Under the pieces are notes generated by a model that saw only the letters and a program-made list of their open reading frames with translations, was not told the DNA's origin and searched no databases. Shown here piece after piece: positions 1-8,528 of a DNA stretch of 32,911 nucleotides (the stretch's first letter is position 1; every line of letters begins with the position of its first letter). The stretch comes from Phycisphaerales bacterium UBA3190 (GTDB lineage Bacteria; Planctomycetota; Phycisphaerae; Phycisphaerales; UBA1924). The translations under genes and the position numbers were made by a program. Where the stretch lies: contig DEXG01000027.1 in the NCBI GenBank assembly GCA_002364005.1, positions 1 through 32,911 on the forward strand, given 5' to 3'.

Positions 1-26
1 CGAGGGCGCGGGGAGGGACAATGGGG

Positions 27-112
27 TGCCTATTGCTCGCCGAAGGTCCGCCTCCGGCGGATTGCCTATTGCCTATTGCTCGCCGAAGGTCCGCCTCCGG
101 CGGATTGCCTAT
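27..112. repeat. Two tandem copies of a 43-bp hairpin repeat
   Basis: Positions 27-69 and 70-112 are two head-to-tail copies of the same 43-bp unit, identical as far as I can read. Each copy contains the inverted repeat TCCGCC-TCC-GGCGGA, so either strand can form a short hairpin. A second pairing, CGCCG with CGGCG, is possible and would compete with it. The copies lie just downstream of the gltX stop codon. There is no T-tract, so this is not a standard terminator. No coding gene is supported between 1 and 134. The unit looks like a dispersed intergenic element, but no other copy is visible in this window. Confidence 0.85.
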
Positions 113-134
113 CAGGACGGGGGAGGAGAAAGAG

Positions 135-1859
135 TCACTCCTTTGCCGCGCCGCCAGCATCAGCGACCTCGATGCATCGGGCGATGCGGGCGATGACGGC
201 GTGTTTGCCGATGATCGCGAGGGTCTGGCCCAGTGGCGGGGAGACCGGGCCGCCGGTGACGGCGACGCGGATGGGCTGGGCGACCTTGCCCATGCCGACC
301 TCGTGCTTTTCGCAGAAGTCCTTGACGGCCTGTTCGATGTTCTCTGGGGTGAACGGGTCGATCGTGGCCAGCTCGTCTTTGAAGCGTTTGAGCATCTCCA
401 GGCCCTTGGCCTCGCCCTTGAGCAGGGCCTTGTGCAGGGCCTTGCCGTCGAACTCGATGGCGTCGTCTTGCACGAAGGCGAAGCCGATGACATCGCGCCC
501 GTCGGCGAGGGTCTTGCAGCGGGTTTTGACGGCCGGGGCGAGCATGAGCATGTCGTTGGCGTTGAATCGCTCGCACAGGGCGGGGTCGTAGCTGCTTGCC
601 CAATCGCGCCAGCGCGAGGCGAAGTCCTCATCGCTGAGCTGGGCGATGGCGTCGGCGTTGAAGCTCAGGAGCTTGACGCGGTCGAACTTGGCCTGTCCCT
701 TGCCCATGCCCTCGAAGCCGTAGTGCGACGCGAGGTAATCCATGTCGAATCGCTCGACATCGGTGCCGTCGTCGTTCTTGGACTTGGGGTTCCAGCCCAG
801 CAGGGCGAGGTAGTTGTTGAGCGCCTCGGGCAGGTAGCCGGCCCGGCGGAAGTCCTCGACATCGATCTCGGGGAGGTGGACGCCGAGCATCCCGGCCAGG
901 GCGATGAGCTGGTCGCTGGGGAGCTGGCGGGTCTTGTCCTTGAGCCATTTGGCGAAGTCGGCGTCGCTGAGACCCTCGATGGGCGATGATTCGAGCTTGG
1001 CTTCTTTGACGGCTCTCTTGGCGGTCTTGTCCTTGTCCCGCTTGCTCATCTTGGAGCCGTCGGGGTTGAAGATCAGCGGCATGTGCGCATAGGTGGGGGA
1101 GTCGAAGCCGAGTGATTGCTGGATGGCGATGTGGCGTGGTGTGTTGATCAGGTGCTCCTGGCCACGCAGGACATGGGTGACGCCCATGAGCGCATCATCG
1201 ACGACGACGGCCAGGTGGTAGGTAGGGAAGCCGTCGCGTTTGCGGATGATGAAGTCGTCGAACTCGTCGGGGCCGACGGTGACATCGCCGAGGATCTGGT
1301 CGTGGACGGTGATGGGGCTGTCGGGCATCTTGAGGCGGACGACATGGGGCTCGCCGGCGGCCATGCGCTGCATGCGTTCTTCGCGCGGGATGTCCAGCGC
1401 GGAGCGGTCGTACTTGTAGCCGGTCTTGGCCTCGATGGCGACCTTGCGTTTGGCTTCGAGCTCCTCGGGGGTCTCGAAGGCGGGGTAGGCGTGGTCGGAC
1501 TCGATGAGCTTGTTGATGTGCTCGTTGTAGAGGTCGAGGCGTTGGGACTGGTAGTAGGGCCCGACGCCCCGCTCGTCGCCGCCGATGGTCTTGTTGTTGT
1601 GCTCAACGGTCGGCCCGTCGGCCCAATCGATCCCCAGCCATGCCAGGTCCTTGAGGATGCCCTGCGTGGAGGATTCGGACGACCGGGTCTGATCGGTGTC
1701 CTCGATTCGGAGCAGGAATCGCCCGTTGCGGCCCTCTTTCTGGGCGCGTTGGGCGTAGGCCCAGCACAGCAGGGCGGTTCTCGCCCCCCCGATGTGGAGG
1801 TGCCCGGTGGGCGAGGGTGCGAAACGGGTGATGACGGTGTTGGGGTCGGAAGCACTCAT
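135..1859 (-). CDS. gltX: Glutamyl-tRNA synthetase
   Basis: This cytoplasmic class I aminoacyl-tRNA synthetase charges tRNA-Glu with glutamate. The HIGH motif appears as HLHIG at residues 20-24, inside PSPTGHLHIGGARTAL. The KMSKS motif is KMSKR at residues 270-274. Bacterial enzymes usually run from KMSKR into the GYLPEAL segment within about 20 residues. Here GYLPEAL begins at 341, so roughly 50 lysine-rich to acidic residues are inserted, a trait I associate with planctomycete GluRS. The product is 574 aa. I chose ATG at 1857-1859; the frame stays open upstream to 1940 but overlaps the preceding gene. There is no Shine-Dalgarno. A TAAACT hexamer lies 8 nt upstream and overlaps the stop of the preceding gene, 11 nt away. 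The gene may be read from the upstream pair and also from this site. Confidence 0.97.
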   Translation of the reverse strand: MSASDPNTVITRFAPSPTGHLHIGGARTALLCWAYAQRAQKEGRNGRFLLRIEDTDQTRSSESSTQGILKDLAWLGIDWADGPTVEHNNKTIGGDERGVGPYYQSQRLDLYNEHINKLIESDHAYPAFETPEELEAKRKVAIEAKTGYKYDRSALDIPREERMQRMAAGEPHVVRLKMPDSPITVHDQILGDVTVGPDEFDDFIIRKRDGFPTYHLAVVVDDALMGVTHVLRGQEHLINTPRHIAIQQSLGFDSPTYAHMPLIFNPDGSKMSKRDKDKTAKRAVKEAKLESSPIEGLSDADFAKWLKDKTRQLPSDQLIALAGMLGVHLPEIDVEDFRRAGYLPEALNNYLALLGWNPKSKNDDGTDVERFDMDYLASHYGFEGMGKGQAKFDRVKLLSFNADAIAQLSDEDFASRWRDWASSYDPALCERFNANDMLMLAPAVKTRCKTLADGRDVIGFAFVQDDAIEFDGKALHKALLKGEAKGLEMLKRFKDELATIDPFTPENIEQAVKDFCEKHEVGMGKVAQPIRVAVTGGPVSPPLGQTLAIIGKHAVIARIARCIEVADAGGAAKE

Positions 1860-1867
1860 GGGATGGG

Positions 1868-1873
1868 AGTTTA
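1868..1873 (-). promoter_or_regulatory. Candidate -10 box for gltX
   Basis: On the minus strand TAAACT lies 8 nt before the gltX ATG and includes the TAA stop of the upstream gene. No Shine-Dalgarno lies between it and the start codon. It matches the layout seen at 18654-18659, 18684-18689 and 20574-20579. No convincing -35 is visible. Confidence 0.35.
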
Positions 1874-3274
1874 GGAGCCCGAATCGCCCGAGCGAGCCGC
1901 GAGGGCCTGCGGGGAGAGGGGATAGGCGCAGAAGATGCATTGGTTGCGTTTGAAGCGTTTCCGCTGGGTGCGGTAGGCGAATCGGACACCGACAAAGTGC
2001 AGCAGGCGGTGAATGAGCCAGAGCACGCCCAATAGCAGAATGATGTTTGCCCAGTTGAGCGACACGGCCCAGAAGGTGTGGCGGCTACTCATCATGATCA
2101 TGATTGTTTCGGCGAGTGGAGACAGTCGAACCTTGAAGGCGCCCTGCTGATCCTTCGGGAGTTCGCGGCTTTCTCTGGATCCATCGGTACGCTCATTGAA
2201 GTGCCCCATCTGGTGCACCAAACCCAATGGGAAATGCCCGGAGAGCTGCGCTGTGTGCATCGCATACGCGCTTGCGTGGTTTTTCATGACCTCAAGACCG
2301 AGCACATGATCTGGGTCCGCGGCTTGTGCGAGTTGTGAGATGATTTCGGCGCGTTCCTGATCCTGGTCTTCGTCGAGCATGAGGGATGTGAATGCATCGC
2401 TGCTGATCCAATCGCCGACGGCTTGCGGCGGGCCCGTCTTTGTGCGTTGCGGGATGAAGCTCTGGTTCTCATGACGCAGGTTCGAGCCGATGAGCGGGAC
2501 AAGGATGAGAACAACGCCGAGCAGGCTGAGCTTCAGTTTCCACGATCGAAACACTCGCACGCCGAACCGCGCGGTGATCGCGGTGATGACGAGCAAGGTC
2601 AACCAGATCGCGAGGATCGATGAAGCGATCGATCTTGGGAGTACGCGGCGTTGGATATCCTGTCCGCCGTTCATTCTGATCGTGCGGGTTGTGAGCGCGA
2701 GCTTCGATTCTGGCTCAGTGGGCGCACCGTAGTAATCGGTTTCAACGGATTCGGGTGGGTACGCATCCATGCCCATGTTGAGCGTGATTGCACTGAAATC
2801 GCTAAAGGCCGTGTATGCGTCGACCTGGACCCACGGTCCGCCCAAGCCGTGGGTTAGTGTGTCGTGGATGAACTTGGGAGGGGGTTTGGAAACGAATCGG
2901 ATCTGCGCGTTCTCCCATTGCTTTCCATAGGAACTCGCATTCGGCTCATAGCGTTCACGCAGTGTTCGAGCAGCGGTTTCTGGTGCACCGAGCACATCGC
3001 GGGCATACACCACTGGAATGAATGTTGAGCCCGTTGTGCGGTCGGCCTCGGTCGTGTCAGACATGCTGAAGATCATCAACTGGTTGCCCAGCGACTGCTG
3101 CACCCAAGGTGAAGCGACGGCGAGAACGGCGAGTACAAGCAATCCCCAGGTGATGGTCGGGATCAGCACCGCGCGTTGCAGTCGGTTCGTCGGTTTCTGG
3201 CGGAGGGCGGTCACATCCCCGCCGCACTCAGGGCAGCAGTGGGTCGTCTCATCTCCGTGCTTCTTCTGTGTCAT
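1871..3274 (-). CDS. Four-helix membrane protein with terminal CxxC pairs
   Basis: I do not recognise a named family. The 467-aa protein has predicted membrane segments near residues 34-56, 215-236, 248-264 and 404-427. With four crossings both ends should lie on the same side, probably the cytoplasm. A Cys-Pro-Glu-Cys pair sits at 14-17 and a Cys-Ile-Phe-Cys pair, followed by AYPL, at 446-449. Together they resemble the two halves of a zinc ribbon. The large loop between segments 1 and 2, and the one between segments 3 and 4, would be external. It is paralogous to the gene starting at 4706, sharing the layout, a PWVQ sequence after segment 1 and the C-terminal CxxCxYPL. The start is ATG at 3272-3274 with only weak ribosome-binding sequence, 25 nt after the paralog, so the pair is probably cotranscribed. 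Function is unknown. Confidence 0.85.
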   Translation of the reverse strand: MTQKKHGDETTHCCPECGGDVTALRQKPTNRLQRAVLIPTITWGLLVLAVLAVASPWVQQSLGNQLMIFSMSDTTEADRTTGSTFIPVVYARDVLGAPETAARTLRERYEPNASSYGKQWENAQIRFVSKPPPKFIHDTLTHGLGGPWVQVDAYTAFSDFSAITLNMGMDAYPPESVETDYYGAPTEPESKLALTTRTIRMNGGQDIQRRVLPRSIASSILAIWLTLLVITAITARFGVRVFRSWKLKLSLLGVVLILVPLIGSNLRHENQSFIPQRTKTGPPQAVGDWISSDAFTSLMLDEDQDQERAEIISQLAQAADPDHVLGLEVMKNHASAYAMHTAQLSGHFPLGLVHQMGHFNERTDGSRESRELPKDQQGAFKVRLSPLAETIMIMMSSRHTFWAVSLNWANIILLLGVLWLIHRLLHFVGVRFAYRTQRKRFKRNQCIFCAYPLSPQALAARSGDSGS

Positions 3275-3299
3275 CTTTAGGCAGTATAGATCAGCATCT

Positions 3300-4706
3300 T
3301 TATGATGTTTCTACAGAATCCTGCTCTTGAGGAAGCGGGTACTTGCACCAAACGCATTTCTTGTGCAGTATGCGTCGGAGCTGGATGATGTGGTAGAAGG
3401 GTCGGATGGAAAGCTCGAGCAGGCGCAGGAGGACGATGGCGCCCGTCAGCCAGATGAGAACCATCGCGAACTGAATGCCGATGGAATATCTGGTATTGGG
3501 TTTGCTGCCCGGCAGCAGATTGATTGACAGGCCGTGGATGGAGGCGTGGAAGGTGCGATGATTCGGCGAGCGTTGGACGGGCACCTGTGTCATGTTCCCC
3601 TCTTCATCGATCGCGAAATGGCCGAACTGCGAATAGCTCGCCGCGGTTGCGCCCCAGTAACCGAACCGGAGCATGTAGCTGGACATCTTGAGCGGGTTAT
3701 AGGCGATCAGCCCGACCAGGGCGTTGGGGCGATCGAGCGTGCTGTGGCGATCGAGCAGCTCCTGGGCGATGCGTTGGACGGCTCCGTCCTCTTCGAGCAG
3801 TTCCATCATCTCCGCCTGGGGTCGGGTGATGGGATCGGTGGACGAGGGAATCGCTTCGTACGCGGTCGAGAATGTGTTGTTGCTCTCGGTCACGCTGGGT
3901 CGGAACCCGAGCACCAGCGAGGTGGTCAGGAGCCCGAGGACGACGGCCCACCGCGCGCCGAGCCGCCAAGCGCGCTTGGCTTTGAGGCGTTTGAGGACAA
4001 TGCCCGCGAGCCAGCCGGCCCACCATGCGAAGAGGACGCTTGCCGTGATCCCGTCCCATCTCCAGAAGCGATGCGTCTCGTACTCTGTCTCGATGGTTGG
4101 CTCGGGGTCGGGGCCCATGGGATTGCTGCTGGAGACGACCTCTTGATAGTCCAGCAAGCGTGTGGTGTACGCGCCGCTCCAGCGGTAGGGCCAACCTATA
4201 TATTCATGCTCGCTCGATGATCGGATGGCCAAGAGTGAGGACAGCGAGCCGGTTGAATCGCTTTCAAAGTAGCGACGCATGTCGGCGCGCGAGCCGTGCT
4301 CGTGGTACGAGTTCTGGATCATCTCAAACTGCACCGTCGCGTAGTCGGCGTCCATGCGTGAGATCGAATCGGGCATGGTTTCTTTGATGCCTGATCGCAA
4401 GCGTTCGATGGCGGCCAAGTCGCCCCGTGCCGCGGCTTCGACATCGCGCCAGCGGACAAGCGGTTCGATCAGTGGGATCGTTCTTGGGCGTGGGTCAGTG
4501 ATGGAGCTGGAGTCGATCTCAGCGTACCGCCATCCCACCCGGGTCTGCACCCATGGCATGGCCAGCACCAGCAATGCCAGCAGGAGCAGGAGCCAGATTC
4601 GGAACGCGAGCCGATTTCCCCCGTGGGCGTTGCGTTTTCGCGTCGCTCTGGTATCGGTGGGCGAGCGCCCGCACTCGCCGCAGACGGGATTAGTTTCCTC
4701 GTGCAA
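3300..4706 (-). CDS. Paralogous four-helix membrane protein, terminal CxxC pairs
   Basis: No named family is recognised. The 468-aa protein mirrors the next gene downstream. A Cys-Gly-Glu-Cys pair lies at 9-12. Membrane segments fall near 33-52, 219-239, 252-268 and 408-430. A Cys-Val-Trp-Cys pair followed by KYPL lies at 451-454. The likeliest start is TTG at 4704-4706. A GGGGAG sequence sits 6 nt upstream, and I see no in-frame ATG or GTG close by. The order is this gene, its paralog, then gltX, all on the minus strand with gaps of 25 and 11 nt, which suggests one transcript. Position suggests an envelope role, not translation, but nothing in the sequence fixes a function. Confidence 0.82.
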   Translation of the reverse strand: MHEETNPVCGECGRSPTDTRATRKRNAHGGNRLAFRIWLLLLLALLVLAMPWVQTRVGWRYAEIDSSSITDPRPRTIPLIEPLVRWRDVEAAARGDLAAIERLRSGIKETMPDSISRMDADYATVQFEMIQNSYHEHGSRADMRRYFESDSTGSLSSLLAIRSSSEHEYIGWPYRWSGAYTTRLLDYQEVVSSSNPMGPDPEPTIETEYETHRFWRWDGITASVLFAWWAGWLAGIVLKRLKAKRAWRLGARWAVVLGLLTTSLVLGFRPSVTESNNTFSTAYEAIPSSTDPITRPQAEMMELLEEDGAVQRIAQELLDRHSTLDRPNALVGLIAYNPLKMSSYMLRFGYWGATAASYSQFGHFAIDEEGNMTQVPVQRSPNHRTFHASIHGLSINLLPGSKPNTRYSIGIQFAMVLIWLTGAIVLLRLLELSIRPFYHIIQLRRILHKKCVWCKYPLPQEQDSVETS

Positions 4707-5037
4707 GCCGGTCTCCCCACTCCAAAGTGCATGACGGACACCCGCGGGCGTCTCGAATCTCGTTTACCTCTTGTATTACGGCGGGTTGCGGGCGGGGTTC
4801 TCCCAAATGCGTACAAAGCGGGAGTCTATTGGTTCGAGGGACAAAGAAGAAATACCGGATCGTTTCGTCCCGGTTCTCGCTTCCAATTCTTCTGTCTGCT
4901 GGTAGACTTCTTGTTGGACCCGCATCGTCGGGCCCAAGACAACCAGACCGCGGGCGATGCCGGCCCGCGATGCGATGACTGGCGTTCGGTCAGTCGCACA
5001 CGAGCCGACACTGCCCGCCCGAAAGGAGGCGGCAGCC
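4707..5037. other. Divergent intergenic region
   Basis: No gene is supported in these 331 bases between a leftward and a rightward start. A perfect 7-bp inverted repeat, CGCGGGC/GCCCGCG with a 7-nt loop, lies at 4949-4969 and would fall in the leader of the EF-G-like gene. A weaker inverted repeat precedes it around 4917-4936. AAGGAGG at 5023-5029 is the ribosome-binding site of the rightward gene. I could not pick out a convincing promoter for either direction. Confidence 0.6.
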
Positions 5038-7107
5038 ATGGCACTTCGATCCCCGGCGGATATCAGAAACATCGCACTCGTAGGACAAACAGGATCGGGT
5101 AAGACCCTCCTGGCCGAACGCCTCCTCTTCTCGACCGGCACCATCGACCGCATGGGCTCGATCGAAGACGGCACCACCTTCTCCGACTGGTCGGATGAAG
5201 AGAAGCACCACAAGCACTCACTGCGCACCAGCATGCTGCACTTCGATCACGAGGGCCACATGGTCAACATGATCGATACGCCCGGGCTGGCTGACTTCGC
5301 CGGCATGGCCATCTCGGTCTTCCCGGCTGTCGAAACCGTCTGCGTCGTTGTCGATGCCCACGACGGCATCGCGCCGATGACGCGGCGGATGATGCGCATC
5401 GCCAAGGAGCGCAACCTGCCCCGCATGATCATCATCAACAAGATCGATGATGCGCAGAGTGACTTGGAAGGGCTTGTGGAGCAGATCAGGGAGGAGTTCG
5501 GCTCGGAGTGTCTGCCCATCAACCTGCCCACGGCGGACCGCCAAGGGGCGATCTCGGTCTTCGACGACGAGGGCGACGGCCCGACGCTGTTCTCATCCGA
5601 GGCCGACGCCCATCAGGCGATCGTCGAGCAGATCGTCGAGATGCAGGACGAGCTGATGGACAAGTACCTCGAGGACGGCGACGAGCACAACATCAGCAAA
5701 GAACAGCTGCACGATGTGTTCGAGAAGGCGCTCCGCGAGTCGCACCTCGTGCCCGTCGCCTTCTGCAGCGCCAAGAGCGGGGCGGGGATCGAGCAGCTCC
5801 TGCATGTCATCGCTTCGCTGCTGCCCAACCCGCTGGAGGGCAACCCGCGGCCGTTCCTCAAGCGTGATGAGGCCGGTGGCGATGAGGTGGCTTTCACTGC
5901 TGAGCCCGACCCGTCCAAGCCGGTGCTGGCCCATGTCTTCAAGTGCACGACCGACTCGTTCGTCGGGAAGCTGGGCGTCTTCCGCGTCCATCAGGGCACG
6001 CTCAAGGCCAAGTCCGAGGTCATCATCGGCGATGCCAAGAAGCCCGTGAAGATCGGTCACCTGCTCAAACGCCAGGGCAAGCAGTCCCACGAGGTTGATG
6101 AGCTGGGGCCGGGCGACATCGGCGCGATCGGCAAGGTTGACGAGGTCCACTTCGATGCCGTGCTCCACGAGGGCCACGACCTGGACTCGGTGCATCTCAA
6201 GCCCCTGCCCTTGCCCAAGCCCATGTACGGCCTGGCGATCGAGCTCAAGAACCACGCCGACGAGACCAAGTTCTCCGGCGCGATCCATAAACTCACCGCC
6301 GAGGACCCATCGCTGGTCATCGAACGCATCAGCGCGACCAAGCAGACCGTCATGCGCGGTCTCGGCGAGCTGCACCTGCGGGTCGTGATGGAACGGCTCA
6401 AGCAGAACATGGGCATCGAGCTCAACACCGAGGTGCCCAAGGTCGCCTACAAGGAGACCATCACGGCCAAGGCGGAGGGCCATCACCGCCACAAGAAGCA
6501 ATCGGGCGGTGCGGGTCAGTTTGGCGAGGTCTACCTGCGAGTCGAGCCGCTGCCCGCCGATCACGACACGGGCTTCGAGTTCGTCAACGCGACCGTCGGC
6601 GGCTCGGTTCCGCGTCAGTTCATGCCCGCGATCGAGAAGGGCGTGCGTCAGGCCCTTGAGCACGGCGCCATCGCCGGCTACCCGATGCACGGCATCAAGG
6701 TCGAGGTCTACGACGGCAAGCACCACGATGTGGATTCCAAGGAGATCGCCTTCATCACCGCCGGCAAGAAGGCCTTTATCGACGCCGTCAAAATGGCCAA
6801 GCCCGTGCTGCTCGAACCCATAGTCGAGCTGGAGGTGACCGTGCCTTCGGAGAAGATGGGCGATATCGCTGGGGACCTCTCGACCAAGCGAGGCCGCGTG
6901 CAGGACACCCGCATACTCCCGGGCGACCTGTGCACCGTCGTCGCCCAGGCCCCCGCGAGCGAGCTGCAGAACTTCTCGACCGAGCTCAAGTCCATCACAG
7001 GCGGCTCGGGGACCTACACCATGGAGTACTCGCACGACGAGAACACCCCGCCGCATATTCAGCAGGAGGTCATCGCGGCCTTTGCTGGGCATGGGGACGA
7101 GGACTAG
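5038..7107 (+). CDS. EF-G paralog (FusA2-like translational GTPase)
   Basis: This 689-aa protein spans the full EF-G layout: a GTPase domain, a beta-barrel domain and EF-G-type domains III to V. G1 is GQTGSGKT at residues 16-23, G3 is DTPGLADF at 80-87, G4 is NKID at 134-137, and a SAKSG sequence serves as G5. Canonical EF-G has DTPGHVDF; here Leu84 replaces the catalytic histidine, and the switch I sequence is not RGITI. Those changes match the EF-G-2/FusA2 branch, so I do not call it the main translocase. The ATG at 5038 is chosen because AAGGAGG lies 8 nt upstream; the open frame extends back to 4957 without a better site. A strong hairpin terminator follows at 7165. The role may be ribosome-associated but not standard translocation. 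Confidence 0.9.
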   Translation: MALRSPADIRNIALVGQTGSGKTLLAERLLFSTGTIDRMGSIEDGTTFSDWSDEEKHHKHSLRTSMLHFDHEGHMVNMIDTPGLADFAGMAISVFPAVETVCVVVDAHDGIAPMTRRMMRIAKERNLPRMIIINKIDDAQSDLEGLVEQIREEFGSECLPINLPTADRQGAISVFDDEGDGPTLFSSEADAHQAIVEQIVEMQDELMDKYLEDGDEHNISKEQLHDVFEKALRESHLVPVAFCSAKSGAGIEQLLHVIASLLPNPLEGNPRPFLKRDEAGGDEVAFTAEPDPSKPVLAHVFKCTTDSFVGKLGVFRVHQGTLKAKSEVIIGDAKKPVKIGHLLKRQGKQSHEVDELGPGDIGAIGKVDEVHFDAVLHEGHDLDSVHLKPLPLPKPMYGLAIELKNHADETKFSGAIHKLTAEDPSLVIERISATKQTVMRGLGELHLRVVMERLKQNMGIELNTEVPKVAYKETITAKAEGHHRHKKQSGGAGQFGEVYLRVEPLPADHDTGFEFVNATVGGSVPRQFMPAIEKGVRQALEHGAIAGYPMHGIKVEVYDGKHHDVDSKEIAFITAGKKAFIDAVKMAKPVLLEPIVELEVTVPSEKMGDIAGDLSTKRGRVQDTRILPGDLCTVVAQAPASELQNFSTELKSITGGSGTYTMEYSHDENTPPHIQQEVIAAFAGHGDED

Positions 7108-7164
7108 TCGGTAAGTGCCTGCAGGCTAGGGGTTTGTGGTTTGCAATCCTGAGGTGCGATGACG

Positions 7165-7200
7165 CAAGGTGAAAACAGCACTGTTTTCACCTTGTTTTTT
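7165..7200 (+). terminator. Rho-independent terminator after EF-G paralog
   Basis: A 14-bp perfect inverted repeat pairs 7165-7178 with 7181-7194 and is followed by six T residues. It ends 44 nt before the next start codon, so the downstream gene needs its own promoter or read-through. Confidence 0.93.
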
Positions 7201-7243
7201 GGTTCAAATTGTGTACGGTATGGCGCAAAGGAGGTGCAGAATT

Positions 7244-8479
7244 ATGAATGCACTTAGTAGATGTTTTGTGTCGTCGGCAGTATTTGTTGGATTTGCAGGC
7301 GGCGGGGTTGCGAGGGCGCAAAGTTCGCATCTGTTTACCGATCTCCAGCCGTCACAGAAGGCTGAGGTTGCGGATTTCATTAATCATTATGCTTTTTTCG
7401 TGGAGAATGGCCAACTCTCTCCCGGTGCGAGTACTTTTTCGTACTCGAACTCTGACATGAACGATGTCCTGTTTTCTCCCTATATCGCCTACTTACGGAC
7501 ACTCGCGAGTATTTATGGCGACGAAGGTGATGGTTATGTGGGCGACGATGTGACGCTCGAAATGATTGTTGAGTATGCCAACTTCGGGAAAATTACGACT
7601 AGTACAAGTGATCCGATTTCAACGGTCAAGCATGTACAAGCAATTCAGGAGTCGAACAGCCCTGTGGATGGAGGGGGCGGACAACTGAACTCGTATGGTG
7701 TCCCCTCATCGGCAGTCGCAGGTGACGGCGTGTTTTATGTATCGCCCGAGCCAGCCCCTGCGCCCGAGCAGTGGATGGCAGATCTGCATATCCACACCAC
7801 AGGTGTGGTCTCAAACTTTGATCACACTTCTGATGTGCAGAACTGGCTTTCAGGGAATCCAACCAATGTCGAGCAGCTCGCCAGCGATATTAAGAGCTGG
7901 CTGGAGTACTTTGTCGACGATGATCTGGCGGACGCATACCCATTGCACGCCGTATTCGGTAAGTATGGGGCTATGCCCTATGTGGTTACGACATACTCTG
8001 AGGGGTACCTGGTGACAAGTTCTATCACGGGGACTACGCTCGGGCCATACCATCCAGATGATGAGCTGAATCCAACTCCGTTGCTCGAAGAGTTGCCCGA
8101 GTTTACTGTCGGTACAAACGTATCAAATATTGATTTGAGCAATGTAACTGTAAACGTGGTCATTGCACGGGAGAAAACGACGATCGCTCCCGCGGGTTAC
8201 GTGCCAGATCCTTCATGCACTCCTGCTGGGTGCTGGCGGCCTCGAGTTGGGGCGGTTGCGGCTTATGGGTGTCAGCCAATTGGACGGAAATGCAAGTGTA
8301 AGGCCAGCGGGAATATGACCTCTACAGCAACTCCACCTGGTCCGGATATCCCTACAGATATGATTTGTATAACACCAACTGACCCAGACGGCACTTGTCC
8401 GGAATACAATCGATCCGCGGTTCCGCCTGCACCGATACCTGGCGCGGATTGCACACAGTGGTATTATTATGTAAGATAA
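7244..8479 (+). CDS. Secreted Cys-rich protein, unknown function
   Basis: I do not recognise a family. The 411-aa product starts with a likely signal peptide: a positively charged residue, a hydrophobic core ending FAGGGVARAQ, and a cleavage site near residue 26. The mature part is acidic and Gly/Ser/Thr-rich. The last 110 residues hold eight cysteines, including KCKC, enough for four disulfides outside the cell. The chain ends in an aromatic cluster after the last cysteine. The start is ATG 7244 because AAAGGAGGTG lies 9 nt upstream; the open frame extends back into the terminator at 7165 but that is not credible. Base composition is clearly more A/T-rich than in genes on either side. A terminator at 8505 closes the unit. 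It may be lineage-specific or recently acquired. Confidence 0.8.
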   Translation: MNALSRCFVSSAVFVGFAGGGVARAQSSHLFTDLQPSQKAEVADFINHYAFFVENGQLSPGASTFSYSNSDMNDVLFSPYIAYLRTLASIYGDEGDGYVGDDVTLEMIVEYANFGKITTSTSDPISTVKHVQAIQESNSPVDGGGGQLNSYGVPSSAVAGDGVFYVSPEPAPAPEQWMADLHIHTTGVVSNFDHTSDVQNWLSGNPTNVEQLASDIKSWLEYFVDDDLADAYPLHAVFGKYGAMPYVVTTYSEGYLVTSSITGTTLGPYHPDDELNPTPLLEELPEFTVGTNVSNIDLSNVTVNVVIAREKTTIAPAGYVPDPSCTPAGCWRPRVGAVAAYGCQPIGRKCKCKASGNMTSTATPPGPDIPTDMICITPTDPDGTCPEYNRSAVPPAPIPGADCTQWYYYVR

Positions 8480-8504
8480 TCGCTGGCTGAATGACTTGAA
8501 ACAC

Positions 8505-8525
8505 ATGCCGCGAAGCGGCATTTTT
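8505..8525 (+). terminator. Terminator abutting the next start codon
   Basis: ATGCCGC and GCGGCAT pair around a GAA loop and run into a T-tract followed by CAT. The hairpin lies 25 nt after the stop at 8479. It ends only 3 nt before the ATG at 8529, so it also forms the immediate upstream sequence of the next gene. Confidence 0.85.
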
Positions 8526-8528
8526 CAT

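Noticed and set aside
1..112. CRISPR-like array at the window start
   Set aside because: Just two copies, directly abutting with no spacer, and an internal hairpin structure unlike CRISPR repeats.
5593..7092. 499-codon minus-strand frame opposite the EF-G paralog
   Set aside because: Its product is low-complexity Leu/Gly/Asp-rich sequence typical of an antisense shadow. The plus strand encodes clear EF-G domains.
7165..7243. Longer N-terminus for the secreted protein starting in the terminator
   Set aside because: The added 25 residues would come from the hairpin and T-tract; the perfect AAAGGAGGTG supports the ATG at 7244.
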